A DNA stretch of 64,000 bases from Enterococcus mundtii (GTDB lineage: Bacteria > Bacillota > Bacilli > Lactobacillales > Enterococcaceae). The notes beneath the pieces are model-generated. The model worked only from the letters and a program-made list of their open reading frames with translations. It was not told where the DNA came from and ran no database searches. The DNA is taken from positions 168,501-232,500 of the forward strand of contig NZ_CP018061.1 of assembly GCF_002813755.1 (NCBI RefSeq). Direction: 5' to 3'. Shown here in pieces: positions 19,653 to 28,029 of this stretch. Position 1 is the first letter of the stretch. Every line of letters begins with the position of its first letter. The position numbers were made by a program, and so were the translations under genes.

Positions 19653-19884
19653 ATGATTTCAACAAAAACAAGAAAACAAGGGAATTCCCTTGTGATTACA
19701 CTTCCTGCAAAGTTAGGCATAAAAGAAGGTGAAGAATTTAATATTATAAAAAAAGAAAATGGCACGGTTGCTTTAATTCCAAAAGTTGAAGATTTTTTTT
19801 GAATCTGCTAAAGAAGGCGAATTTTATTTACCAGAATTAGGGGTTGATTATATGCCACATGGAGGAGAACTAGATGAGCTATAA
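19653..19884 (+). pseudogene. MazE/AbrB-type antitoxin with a +1 frameshift at T8
   Basis: ATG at 19653 follows AAAGGAGG. The first 49 codons give an AbrB-type swapped-hairpin domain (ISTKTRKQGNSLVITLPAKL) and stop at TGA 19800-19802, right after a run of eight T. With seven T the frame continues through ESAKEGEFYLPELGVDYMPHGG to TAA at 19882-19884, overlapping the toxin start by 11 bp as in intact modules. So the gene is either truly frameshifted, subject to slippage, or misassembled by one base. The 49-residue product would keep DNA binding but lose the toxin-neutralising tail. Confidence 0.8.
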
Positions 19885-20239
19885 GCCACGTCAACGAGAT
19901 ATCGTTCTTTTTTACTTTGAACCGTCAAAAGGTTATGAAGTTAAGAAGAGACGACCGGCTTTAATTATGAGTAAGGATGCGTACAATTTAGCAACGAATT
20001 TAATTATCGTATGCCCAATTACTACAAGTGATAAAAATAGACCATTTCTTGTGCCTATTCAAAGCGATAAGTTCAAGCTAGATGAAGTAAAGAGAAGCAA
20101 AGTAAATACGCTTCAAGTATTCTCTCTTGACTATACCGAAAAAGCTAAAAGAAATGTTAAATACATTGATACATTAGAGGAAGAAGCTTTTTTTGATATT
20201 GCACAAAGATTTCTTAAAAATTTTTCTTTCCCTATTTAG
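19874..20239 (+). CDS. MazF/PemK-family toxin (endoribonuclease)
   Basis: 121 residues, intact. The PemK fold is shown by RQRDIVLFYFEPSKGYEVKKRRPALIMSK, then LIIVCPITTSD, then KVNTLQVFSLDY. It is expected to cut single-stranded mRNA at short motifs. Its ATG lies inside the end of the frame-corrected antitoxin. An intact toxin beside a broken antitoxin is unusual and suggests either that the antitoxin is still made or that another protein neutralises the toxin. Confidence 0.88.
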   Translation: MSYKPRQRDIVLFYFEPSKGYEVKKRRPALIMSKDAYNLATNLIIVCPITTSDKNRPFLVPIQSDKFKLDEVKRSKVNTLQVFSLDYTEKAKRNVKYIDTLEEEAFFDIAQRFLKNFSFPI

Positions 20240-20359
20240 AGATCGGGTGGTTGAGAATCAATTTATCTTAGGAAGAATCAACTTATTTCATTTGATATGT
20301 AGATATATAGGCCATTTTTAGAAACCGCGAGCTACATAGTACGAACAAAAGAATAAAGC

Positions 20360-20410
20360 AAAAACACAATTGGTTTTGACAAGTGATATCAAAACCAACT
20401 GTGTTTTTTT
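20360..20410. terminator. Bidirectional terminator
   Basis: AAAACACAATTGGTTTTGA pairs with TATCAAAACCAACTGTGTTTT, with T-tracts on both strands. It lies between the toxin gene and the convergent ABC transporter gene. Confidence 0.85.
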
Positions 20411-20423
20411 CTATTATATTTTA

Positions 20424-22760
20424 CTATTCTGCTCTTAAAGCAATCGCTGCATCTTTCTTCGCTGCCATACGAGCTGGGATGTGTCCGCCTAACATCGTTA
20501 AGATCGTTGATACAACAATCAAAATCAAGGCGTGTACAGGATTTAGTTGAGCAACATTTTCTAAATCAGTCATATTGTACAAGAGACTATTGATTGGGAA
20601 AGTCGCTAGCCAAGCAATCAAGACCCCTAATAAACCAGAAGAAATCCCTAAGATACAAGTCTCTGCATCGAATACCCGCGTGATATCTTTCTTACGCGCA
20701 CCTAATGCTTTCAAGACACCGATTTCCTTCGTCCGTTCGATCACAGAAGTATAAGTGATGATGCTGATCATGATCATACTTGTTACAAGTGAAATACCAG
20801 CAAAAGCAATCAGGACATACGTGATGGCATCCATCAATCCACCAGTCAATTCGGTCATTGTTCCAGCTAAATCAGAATAGATGATTTTATCTTCATCTGA
20901 TTTTCCTTTGTTGAATTCATCTAAATAGTTTAGAATCTCTTCTTTATCGCCAAAATTATTTGGATAGATCATGATGCTTGAAGGTAAGCTGTCTCCACCT
21001 AAATAGCTGATCAGCGTTTGTTTTGCTGAGTCATCTACTTTTTCGGTCGTCAATACGTTCATATCGCTGTCTTTTTGCGCTTGAACGATTTCAGAATTTT
21101 TGTTTTCATTGACGATTTCTGTTGTCAATTGGTCGCTGTAAGCAATACCCGGAGATAACAGATTCATCGTAGAAGAAGATTTGACCCGTAGAATACCAGA
21201 AATCTTAACCTCTCTGGAGGCATCTTCGTACATCGCTTGGTAATCCGTATTAGGAATGAAGTTTCCTGTCGGTAATTTTGTATAGTACGTATCATTGTTC
21301 ACTAATTTGAAAGTTGTTCCGACGATCTTGTCAAAATCAAGCGTTTCGCCGTCTTTCACATCAAAGCCTAAATTTTTCAACGCATTGATGTTGGTATTGT
21401 TATTACCATCCACGATCAATACGACATCATTTGCAGAGGTCGGATAACTACCAGAAAGTAATGAGTAATTTGATTCTAAGAAATTGTCTTTTTGGTCGTC
21501 TAGTTGTGTTGGGAAACTAGAAACACCTACGCCAGTCATGGAAGACATCGCACTTGAGAAGGACAGTGATTCAGTATCTGGGTTTTGATTCGAAAAGCTA
21601 ACAGGCTGTACTTTGCCGTCAACATCTCTTAATAAATTGATACCAGTCGTGCGGGTAAAACCAATATTATTACTTAAATCAGGATCGATACTCGTTACAT
21701 AATCAACATATTCTTGGTCAATATTATTCGTATGTTGTGCACGGTCTTCATCGCTGATTTTTGCGGTAACAGTTTTTGTATCTGGATATTCGGCTGTGTT
21801 GGAACTCAAGCCATCCGATTCAGAAGGAGGACTAGTGGTGACTTTGGAAATCGTAATTGGAAAACGAGCCATCGTTTCTGACTGTGTTTGATCAATTTGT
21901 TTTTGGAATCCTGTAGATAGGGCTAATACGATCGCAATCCCAATAATCCCGATACTTGAAGCAAAGGAAGTCAAAAATGTCCGGCCTTTTTTTGTGCGAA
22001 TATTATTGAAAGATAATTTTAATGCGGTCCAAAAGCTCATCTTTGTCCGACGTAGATTAAATTGATCATCTTTTGGACGTTCGATATGTGGATTAGAATC
22101 AGAAACGATTTTTCCATCTGAGAACTCAATGATCCGATCGGCATATTCATGTGCCAACTCAGGGTTATGTGTGACCATGATCACTAGTTTCTCATTGGAT
22201 AGTTCTTCAATCAACTTCATGATTTGGACACTTGTTTCTGTGTCTAAAGCACCGGTTGGCTCATCACATAAAAGGATGTCAGGGTCATTGGCTAAAGCAC
22301 GTGCAATTGCGACACGTTGCATTTGTCCACCAGATAATTGATTGGGTTTTTTGTGCATGTGGTCGGTCAATCCAACACGACGCAATGATTCCTCCGCTTT
22401 TTTCCGTTTTTCATCTTTAGAGACACCACTTAATGTCATGCCAAGTTCAACATTTTCAATGATTCCTAAATGCCCGATCAAGTTATAACTTTGGAAAACA
22501 AAACCGATGGAATTATTACGATAAGCATCCCAATCGCTGTCTTTAAAATCTTTTGTGGACTTCCCGTTGATGACCATATCGCCAGAGTCATAATTATCCA
22601 AGCCGCCGATCACGTTCAACATGGTTGTTTTACCAGATCCACTTGGGCCTAAAATGGCTACAAATTCTTTTTTTCTAAAAGCGACGGATACGCCGTCTAA
22701 TGCTTTTGTCGTTGTTTCACCAACTTTATAATATTTCTTTATCTCTTTTAATTGTAACAT
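20424..22760 (-). CDS. MacB-like ABC transporter, fused ATPase and FtsX permease
   Basis: About 778 residues. The N-terminal ATPase (1-230) has Walker A GPSGSGKT, signature LSGGQMQRVAIARAL, Walker B ILLCDEPTGALD and the H-loop MVTHNPE. The permease follows, with one membrane segment (about 265-290), a large extracellular domain (about 300-620) and three C-terminal FtsX segments. Such proteins act as mechanotransmitters exporting peptides or lipids, not as importers. The start at 22760 is favoured because AGAAGG directly abuts the in-frame GTG at 22766. It is divergent from a two-component system that may control it. Confidence 0.9.
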   Translation of the reverse strand: MLQLKEIKKYYKVGETTTKALDGVSVAFRKKEFVAILGPSGSGKTTMLNVIGGLDNYDSGDMVINGKSTKDFKDSDWDAYRNNSIGFVFQSYNLIGHLGIIENVELGMTLSGVSKDEKRKKAEESLRRVGLTDHMHKKPNQLSGGQMQRVAIARALANDPDILLCDEPTGALDTETSVQIMKLIEELSNEKLVIMVTHNPELAHEYADRIIEFSDGKIVSDSNPHIERPKDDQFNLRRTKMSFWTALKLSFNNIRTKKGRTFLTSFASSIGIIGIAIVLALSTGFQKQIDQTQSETMARFPITISKVTTSPPSESDGLSSNTAEYPDTKTVTAKISDEDRAQHTNNIDQEYVDYVTSIDPDLSNNIGFTRTTGINLLRDVDGKVQPVSFSNQNPDTESLSFSSAMSSMTGVGVSSFPTQLDDQKDNFLESNYSLLSGSYPTSANDVVLIVDGNNNTNINALKNLGFDVKDGETLDFDKIVGTTFKLVNNDTYYTKLPTGNFIPNTDYQAMYEDASREVKISGILRVKSSSTMNLLSPGIAYSDQLTTEIVNENKNSEIVQAQKDSDMNVLTTEKVDDSAKQTLISYLGGDSLPSSIMIYPNNFGDKEEILNYLDEFNKGKSDEDKIIYSDLAGTMTELTGGLMDAITYVLIAFAGISLVTSMIMISIITYTSVIERTKEIGVLKALGARKKDITRVFDAETCILGISSGLLGVLIAWLATFPINSLLYNMTDLENVAQLNPVHALILIVVSTILTMLGGHIPARMAAKKDAAIALRAE

Positions 22761-22789
22761 TGTCACCCTTCTTTCCGTTTGAAATATTC

Positions 22790-22809
22790 GTTATACTAAT
22801 AAGTATAAC
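22790..22809. promoter_or_regulatory. Perfect inverted repeat between ABC and two-component genes
   Basis: GTTATACT-AATA-AGTATAAC has perfect 8-bp arms. It lies in the 140-bp divergent region and could be the regulator's target or a promoter-embedded operator. No experimental family match is claimed. Confidence 0.5.
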
Positions 22810-22905
22810 AGAACAACGAACGTAGTATAATGAATGAATGTTAACTGAATATGAACAATCAGAAAAAAAACTGAAATTTTTCAAATAATTACATGAGGAG
22901 AAATG

Positions 22906-23574
22906 ATGAATCGAATATTACTAGTAGAAGATGATGAGCGTTTGCAACAACTTTATCAATCCGTTTTAGAACGCGCTGGTTTTTTGGTTTTCGCAGTCGC
23001 AAATGGGACCGAAGCTTTGAAGCAATTAGAGAGTACTCAAGTGGATGTGATCATCACAGATATTATGATGCCTGTGATGGATGGGTATGAACTGTTGGAA
23101 ACTTTACGAAGCAGTCGCGTAGAAACACCTGTGTTGATCATCACAGCGAAAGCAGATTTTGAAGATAAAAAGAAGGGGTTTCAACTGGGAACGGATGACT
23201 ATATGACGAAACCAGTAGATGTCAATGAAATGGTGTTGCGGGTAGAGGCCTTGTTACGGCGAGCGAAAATCAATCATAGCCATCAATTGAACATTGGACA
23301 AACTAGCTTGAACCAAGAAACATATGAAGTGATCAAGCAGGATCAAGCCATCTTACTTCCACAAAAAGAATTTCAATTATTGTACAAACTACTTTCTTAT
23401 CCAAATAAGATTTTTACACGACAACAATTAATGGATGATATATGGGGGTTGGATACCAATACGGAAGAACGGACGATTGATGTGCATATCAAACGATTAC
23501 GCACGCGTTTTATTGAAAATGATGATTTTCAGATCATAACAGTTCGTGGCTTAGGCTATAAGGCGGTGATTTGA
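22906..23574 (+). CDS. OmpR-family response regulator
   Basis: About 222 residues. The receiver domain (1-115) has the acidic pair VEDD at 8-10, phospho-accepting D52 in VIITDIMMPVMDG and the conserved lysine in YMTKPVD. The C-terminal winged helix (about 125-222) has the transactivation loop typical of OmpR/PhoB. ATG at 22906 is better spaced from GAGGAG than the ATG one codon earlier. Its stop overlaps the kinase start by 1 bp. Confidence 0.93.
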   Translation: MNRILLVEDDERLQQLYQSVLERAGFLVFAVANGTEALKQLESTQVDVIITDIMMPVMDGYELLETLRSSRVETPVLIITAKADFEDKKKGFQLGTDDYMTKPVDVNEMVLRVEALLRRAKINHSHQLNIGQTSLNQETYEVIKQDQAILLPQKEFQLLYKLLSYPNKIFTRQQLMDDIWGLDTNTEERTIDVHIKRLRTRFIENDDFQIITVRGLGYKAVI

Positions 23575-24638
23575 TGCGTAAAAAAATCTTTTCACAATTA
23601 TGGATTTATTTTGCTTGCATTGTGTTTATTTCCATTTTAGTTACTTTGTTGTGTTTCTTAGGTTTTATTTTCTTGCTGTCACACAAAACAGTCCCTGCTT
23701 CAGAGCAACAAGCGACATGGTTTCCTTTAGTCGTTTTTGCAGGATTTAGTATGATGGTGGGCACAGGGATCTCGATCTTTGTCGGTCGGCGGATCTTGCT
23801 GCCGATCAGTGATTTACGAACCAATATGAGCAAAGTAGCAACTGGCGATTTTTCGATTCGGATGGATGAGCAACAAAAAGTCGAAGAGGTGCAGCAACTA
23901 TATAAAGATTTCAACGTGATGGTCCAAGAATTGAGTAGTATCGAAACGTTACGAAATGACTTTGTTTCCAATGTTTCTCATGAATTTAAGACGCCTCTTG
24001 CCACGATCCAAGGATACGTCCAGTTATTGCAGGCGCCTAACATTTCAGAAGAAGAAAAGCAGGTTTTCTTGCAACGGATCATTGAGAGCATCACTCAGCT
24101 TTCGCAATTGACAGAGAACACACTGAAATTGAATAAATTAGAAAATCAGCGAATCAAATTAGAAAAGCGCCCTTTTCGTTTAGATGAACAGATTCGTGAA
24201 GTGATTGTTTTTTTACAACCTAAATGGGAGCAAGAACACCTTCAACTGGAGATCGATCTGGAAAGTGTCAACTTTGTCGGTAATGAAGAATTTCTATATC
24301 AAGTCTGGCTGAATCTCATGGACAATGCCATCAAGTACAATCAACCACAAGGGAAAATCAAGATTCGCCTAACACAAAATGCCACTCAAGTAATCGTTGA
24401 AGTGACAGATTCTGGCGTGGGAATGGATCAAGAAACACAAGCACGACTCTTTGAGAAATTTTATCAAGGGGAATCCAGCCGTCAATTTTCTGGGAACGGG
24501 CTGGGCTTATCACTAGTCAAAAAAATCGTTGAGTTGCATCATGGAAAAATCAGTTATAACAGTATCTCAAAAGTAGGTACGACTGTCATCATTCAATTAG
24601 ACAAAGAAAACACGTCGCTAACTTATCCGGTGGAATAA
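23574..24638 (+). CDS. Sensor histidine kinase
   Basis: About 354 residues. Two membrane helices (about 10-35 and 50-70) enclose a very short loop, so it may sense within the membrane or through a partner transporter. Next are a HAMP linker (RRILLPISDLRTNMSKVATGDF), the H-box SNVSHEFKTPLATIQGY, and the ATPase with N-box LMDNAIKYNQ and G-box GNGLGLSL. It is the partner of the preceding regulator. Divergence from the MacB-like transporter suggests the pair controls that gene. Confidence 0.92.
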   Translation: MRKKIFSQLWIYFACIVFISILVTLLCFLGFIFLLSHKTVPASEQQATWFPLVVFAGFSMMVGTGISIFVGRRILLPISDLRTNMSKVATGDFSIRMDEQQKVEEVQQLYKDFNVMVQELSSIETLRNDFVSNVSHEFKTPLATIQGYVQLLQAPNISEEEKQVFLQRIIESITQLSQLTENTLKLNKLENQRIKLEKRPFRLDEQIREVIVFLQPKWEQEHLQLEIDLESVNFVGNEEFLYQVWLNLMDNAIKYNQPQGKIKIRLTQNATQVIVEVTDSGVGMDQETQARLFEKFYQGESSRQFSGNGLGLSLVKKIVELHHGKISYNSISKVGTTVIIQLDKENTSLTYPVE

Positions 24639-24838
24639 GATCCAGGGAAATGAACAGTTAATGATCTATAGGAGCAATAAACCAACAAAAACAAAGAAAA
24701 AAACGCCACTTCTGATTTAATCGTTCTAAGGTGTATTTTTCAAGTAATATAAAGATGGAAAAGTGTACGAAGTCATGTCGTACATAAGAGAGTATTCGTA
24801 TATTTTTCTAATAACCGTTATTGGAGGAATGATAGAAA

Positions 24839-25165
24839 ATGAAAAAACAAGTAGTTTTATTGCTCGGACTTTTGACGTTAAGTGTTGGACTGAGCGGAGC
24901 CAATCCCATAGCCATTGCAGAGGAAACAACTCATTCTCATGGTACTCCCACAGTATTATTGCAACAGGATTCGGTCTTAAGTACACTTGTGGCAAGTTCA
25001 AGTGCAGAGGATGAAAAACAAACCGATCGTGGTATCGGTTATTATTGGAAATGCCATACATGCGGGTATAATAGTGAGTGGCATCTATTTGCTAGTACAG
25101 CTGTTTCTGCTGCCAATAAACATGCACAGCAATACAATCATGTCACCTCTGTTTATCCAAATTAG
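24839..25165 (+). CDS. Small secreted protein with a CxxC...H/H zinc-binding-like motif
   Basis: 108 residues, not a family recognised by eye. A signal peptide is clear (MKKQ, hydrophobic core to about residue 21, probable cut after IAIA near 27). The mature part ends with KCHTCGYNSEWH...NKHAQQYNH, a Cys-x2-Cys followed by paired histidines, as in a single treble-clef or C2H2-like metal site. GGAGGA lies before the ATG. It stands alone between the kinase and a PadR operon. It could be a secreted metal-binding or signalling protein; no function is claimed. Confidence 0.7.
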   Translation: MKKQVVLLLGLLTLSVGLSGANPIAIAEETTHSHGTPTVLLQQDSVLSTLVASSSAEDEKQTDRGIGYYWKCHTCGYNSEWHLFASTAVSAANKHAQQYNHVTSVYPN

Positions 25166-25199
25166 CAACTGACTATTTTAGAATGGAGTGGAACAAAAG

Positions 25200-25304
25200 A
25201 TGAATGAAACGTGGTTGAGTAGGAATAAAAAAGAAGTGATCCGTTTCTCTCTTGCCGTTTTTCTAGGTTTTGTATTAAGTTTTATCGTGTTTACTTTGTT
25301 GTAG
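25200..25304 (+). CDS. Putative 34-residue single-membrane-helix protein
   Basis: ATG at 25200 to TAG at 25302. A short charged N terminus (MNETWLSRNKKEVIR) is followed by an uninterrupted 18-residue hydrophobic helix (FSLAVFLGFVLSFIVFTL). GGAG lies about 11 bases upstream. It could be cotranscribed with the secreted protein, and a strong terminator follows. Small size makes the call tentative. Confidence 0.45.
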   Translation: MNETWLSRNKKEVIRFSLAVFLGFVLSFIVFTLL

Positions 25305-25330
25305 GTAAGAGGATAATAAGAAAGTATTCA

Positions 25331-25375
25331 AAAGGAACAAAGACCAGAAATCATTACGGTCTTTGTTCCTTTTTT
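25331..25375 (+). terminator. Terminator
   Basis: A perfect 15-bp stem (AAAGGAACAAAGACC / GGTCTTTGTTCCTTT) with a 12-nt loop and a T-tract. Confidence 0.9.
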
Positions 25376-25453
25376 GTAAGCAGAATTTTTATGATACTTA
25401 GCGTTGTTTTCGCGAATATTGAAGTAATTAGTGGGTATGATTGTGAATTTTAC

Positions 25454-25485
25454 TTGCAAACAATATTATACGTGATATAATATTG
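25454..25485 (+). promoter_or_regulatory. Promoter and 25-bp operator of the PadR-DUF1700 operon
   Basis: TTGCAA at 25454-25459 and TATAAT at 25476-25481 (16-bp spacing). A perfect dyad CAATATTATA-cgtga-TATAATATTG at 25461-25485 overlaps the -10 box. It is the natural candidate site for the PadR protein encoded just downstream, implying autoregulation. Confidence 0.75.
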
Positions 25486-25525
25486 GTAAATATAAAATAT
25501 TGCAAACTATAAAGAAGGTGAAGTA

Positions 25526-25843
25526 ATGCATATCCAAGTCCCAACAGTTTTACTCGATGGTACGGTTTTAGCAGCTTTAAGCAGAGAAGACATGTACGGT
25601 TACGCATTAACGAAGATCGTCCAAGAAAGTTTATCTGTCAGTGAATCAACGATGTATCCTGTTTTACGCAGATTAAAAAAAGAAGAATACTTAGAAACAT
25701 ACGACGAACCATTCGAAGGTAGAAATCGCCGATATTACCGCTTAACTCCGAAAGGACGTCAACATTTAGAAGAAATCATTGATAAATGGATCGTGTTTCG
25801 AGATTCCTTAAACCGATTACTGGAGGAGAATACGAATGAATGA
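25526..25843 (+). CDS. PadR-like transcriptional regulator (short class)
   Basis: 105 residues, the compact PadR-s2 type. The winged helix is VLAALSREDMYGYALTKIV...STMYPVLRRLKKEEYLETY, then the wing GRNRRYYRLTPKGRQHLEEI. Such regulators head PadR-DUF1700-DUF4097 operons that respond to envelope stress in Firmicutes. Its stop overlaps the next gene by 8 bp. It probably binds the palindrome at 25461-25485. Confidence 0.9.
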   Translation: MHIQVPTVLLDGTVLAALSREDMYGYALTKIVQESLSVSESTMYPVLRRLKKEEYLETYDEPFEGRNRRYYRLTPKGRQHLEEIIDKWIVFRDSLNRLLEENTNE

Positions 25844-26450
25844 ATATTTAGATGATGTGTTGGACGAACTTCAAGAAATACCTGAAGATGATCGCTTTGA
25901 TATTATTCAGTATTATGAAGAATACTTCTTGGATTCTGGCAAAACAGTAGAAGAAGTCGTGGATGAATATGGCTCGCCAAAGCAATTTGCCCTGAAACTG
26001 AAAATCAATTATTACTCGGAACAAGACGACGATGAATCAGAATACAGCCAAAGTCCTAAACGGAAAATCCGTTTGATTTGGATGATCGTCATTGGGTTGT
26101 GTGCATCACCTTTATTGATTCCTTTAGCATTAGCGTTTATTCTAGCGATTTTTGGTATTCTGCTTGGCTTAATTGGCGTGATCATTGGAATCTATGTCGT
26201 ATGTATCAGTATTTTAGGAGCAGGTTTATTTTCGATCATTTCAGGTGTTGCTGTCTTGCAACAATCGATTGCTAGTGGGCTGTTCTTTGTAGGACTAGGG
26301 TTACTTGCCACAGGAGGTGCTGTCTTCTTTGCACCATTACTGTTAAAAGGAACTAAATGGTTATTCCAAATGATGATGAACTTTGTCAAGTGGGTAGGAC
26401 GCCGGTTTATTACGAAACGAGCGATCCATACGACGAATAGTGGGGTGTAA
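25836..26450 (+). CDS. DUF1700 family membrane protein
   Basis: 204 residues. The N-terminal 75 residues form the charged helical DUF1700 domain (LDELQEIPEDDRFDIIQYYEEYFLDSG), followed by four or so hydrophobic segments with glycine/isoleucine-rich helices and a basic C terminus on the cytoplasmic side. It is encoded between a PadR regulator and a DUF4097 protein, the usual arrangement. Probably a membrane partner in envelope stress sensing; the mechanism is unknown. Confidence 0.85.
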   Translation: MNEYLDDVLDELQEIPEDDRFDIIQYYEEYFLDSGKTVEEVVDEYGSPKQFALKLKINYYSEQDDDESEYSQSPKRKIRLIWMIVIGLCASPLLIPLALAFILAIFGILLGLIGVIIGIYVVCISILGAGLFSIISGVAVLQQSIASGLFFVGLGLLATGGAVFFAPLLLKGTKWLFQMMMNFVKWVGRRFITKRAIHTTNSGV

Positions 26451-26453
26451 AAA

Positions 26454-27317
26454 ATGAAATTAAAATATATCTTGGGGATAGGTTTAGGACTGATGATCAT
26501 CGGTGGCTTGACGGCAGGATTAAGTTATGCCTCTGGTGCCCAAACGAGTCTGACTTGGGAAGGTGGTCCAAGAATAATAGAAATGACTCGTGAAACAAAA
26601 GATTTTTCGTCTGAAAAAATTGAAAAAATCGTTGTACGAGCAGATCACCAAAATATCATGATCCAACGAGGCGTGAACTTTGAGGTTGAAACGTCTCATG
26701 ACAAAACGCAAAAACCAAAAATCAATCTGGAAGATCACACATTGGATATTTCAGCTGATGGTCAAACACCGGCAGTGATGATCAATATGACAGACACACG
26801 TTCGATGTTGAAGATCACGATCCCTAAAACCATTTTCTTAAAAGAATTAGTGATTGAAGGGAAAAACAATGAATTGTTTTTAGATGAATTCAGTAGTAAG
26901 AAAATCAACTTGAATTTAGCAAATACTTGGACGTCGATCAATGAAGTAAGTGGGGAACTTCTTACTGTTGAAAATCAAATGGGCTCACTAGATTTACAGG
27001 AGTTTTCGATAGATAAAGTCAAATTAGCTACAAGTGATGGCAGTATCATTTTTAACGATAACGAAAAATCAATCAAAGGCGAAGTCACACTTCATAATAG
27101 TAGTATTGATTTTTATAACAACCAAGAGCAAGGATTAGCTGTGACATTAGAAGGGGATTCTTATATCAACAAAAATTATGAATCTTTGACAACCAAGACG
27201 TACAATCAAGGAAACAAAGATCTCAAAGTAACTGCTCATAATAGTCAAGTGAACTTGACGAATGAAGATTATGACGAGCCTCCGATGGATGATGAAGATT
27301 ACGGCGAGTATGATTAA
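26454..27317 (+). CDS. DUF4097 (beta-helix-like) surface-anchored protein
   Basis: 287 residues. An N-terminal hydrophobic anchor (LGIGLGLMIIGGLTAGLSYA) precedes repeated beta-strand units of the DUF4097 type (LKELVIEGKNNELFLDEF..., INLNLANTWTSINEV..., LLTVENQMGSLDLQEF...). The C terminus is a short acidic tail (DEPPMDDEDYGEYD). In enterococci the daptomycin-response protein LiaX also carries DUF4097 repeats, but this one differs in layout. Third gene of the PadR operon, starting 4 bp after the DUF1700 gene. Confidence 0.8.
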   Translation: MKLKYILGIGLGLMIIGGLTAGLSYASGAQTSLTWEGGPRIIEMTRETKDFSSEKIEKIVVRADHQNIMIQRGVNFEVETSHDKTQKPKINLEDHTLDISADGQTPAVMINMTDTRSMLKITIPKTIFLKELVIEGKNNELFLDEFSSKKINLNLANTWTSINEVSGELLTVENQMGSLDLQEFSIDKVKLATSDGSIIFNDNEKSIKGEVTLHNSSIDFYNNQEQGLAVTLEGDSYINKNYESLTTKTYNQGNKDLKVTAHNSQVNLTNEDYDEPPMDDEDYGEYD

Positions 27318-27369
27318 TCGTTGAACAGTCAAGACTGTCTTTTTCTAAATAACGAATAAATAGTTGAAG

Positions 27370-27412
27370 AAGCGTATAATTCTTTATGGAATAAGGAATT
27401 ATACGCTTTTTT
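27370..27412 (+). terminator. Terminator of the PadR-DUF1700-DUF4097 operon
   Basis: AGCGTATAATTCTTTAT pairs with ATAAGGAATTATACGCT (one mismatch) and is followed by T-rich sequence. Confidence 0.88.
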
Positions 27413-27512
27413 ATTTATTTTACATGAAATATCATCGCCTATCATTCAATAATATAGTAGAATAAGGAAAGGGAAAAACGTACATATATGGGGAAAATAG
27501 GGTGAATATTGA

Positions 27513-28004
27513 ATGAAAACAGAGGAAATCAAGCGGGAAGAATTGAAAAGTGAATTAGGGAAATTGCATCATTTTTTAACAGAACTGAGTACCAAGTATT
27601 ATGATACAGACAAAGAAAGGGTAACGATCCAATATCCAAATAATTCCGAAGGTCGACAACTTGAACAAGTGTACAACGAAATGTTCAAACATCTACTGAA
27701 AGTGAAAAAAGAATTAGATTATTATTCACTGCCAATCATCGATACGGGTATTTTAAAATACGATCAAACAAGTGAGCGATTTGTCTTCAAGTCGGTTCGT
27801 GAGAATCTTGAATTATCCGCCGGTATGGACCTAGAGATCTTAGTAGAAGACTATTTTACTGAAACAAAACAGTGGGTCCGTACACGATTAGAATATTTGC
27901 CAGAAGCATCAGGTGGCGTACACGAAAACGGTTGGTATATCACGGAAGACAAAGAATTGGAACTAGAAGGAGCCATGGCAAGGATTCGTAAAAAAACAGA
28001 ATAG
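27513..28004 (+). CDS. DUF5348-like hypothetical protein
   Basis: 163 residues, soluble. The N-terminal half is charged and probably helical (EEIKREELKSELGKLHHFL...). The C-terminal half looks like DUF5348 (SAGMDLEILVEDYFTETKQWVRTRLEYLP...GWYITEDKELELEGAMARIRKK), a small beta-rich domain seen in Firmicutes. No catalytic motif is visible. An SPFH protein follows 25 bp downstream in the same direction, so the two may share a transcript. Confidence 0.6.
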   Translation: MKTEEIKREELKSELGKLHHFLTELSTKYYDTDKERVTIQYPNNSEGRQLEQVYNEMFKHLLKVKKELDYYSLPIIDTGILKYDQTSERFVFKSVRENLELSAGMDLEILVEDYFTETKQWVRTRLEYLPEASGGVHENGWYITEDKELELEGAMARIRKKTE

Positions 28005-28029
28005 AACCAAGAAAATTAGGAGTGAGTAA

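Noticed and set aside
24726..25061. A 111-codon minus-strand frame opposite the secreted protein gene
   Set aside because: The plus-strand frame has a ribosome site and a clear signal peptide; the minus-strand frame has neither.
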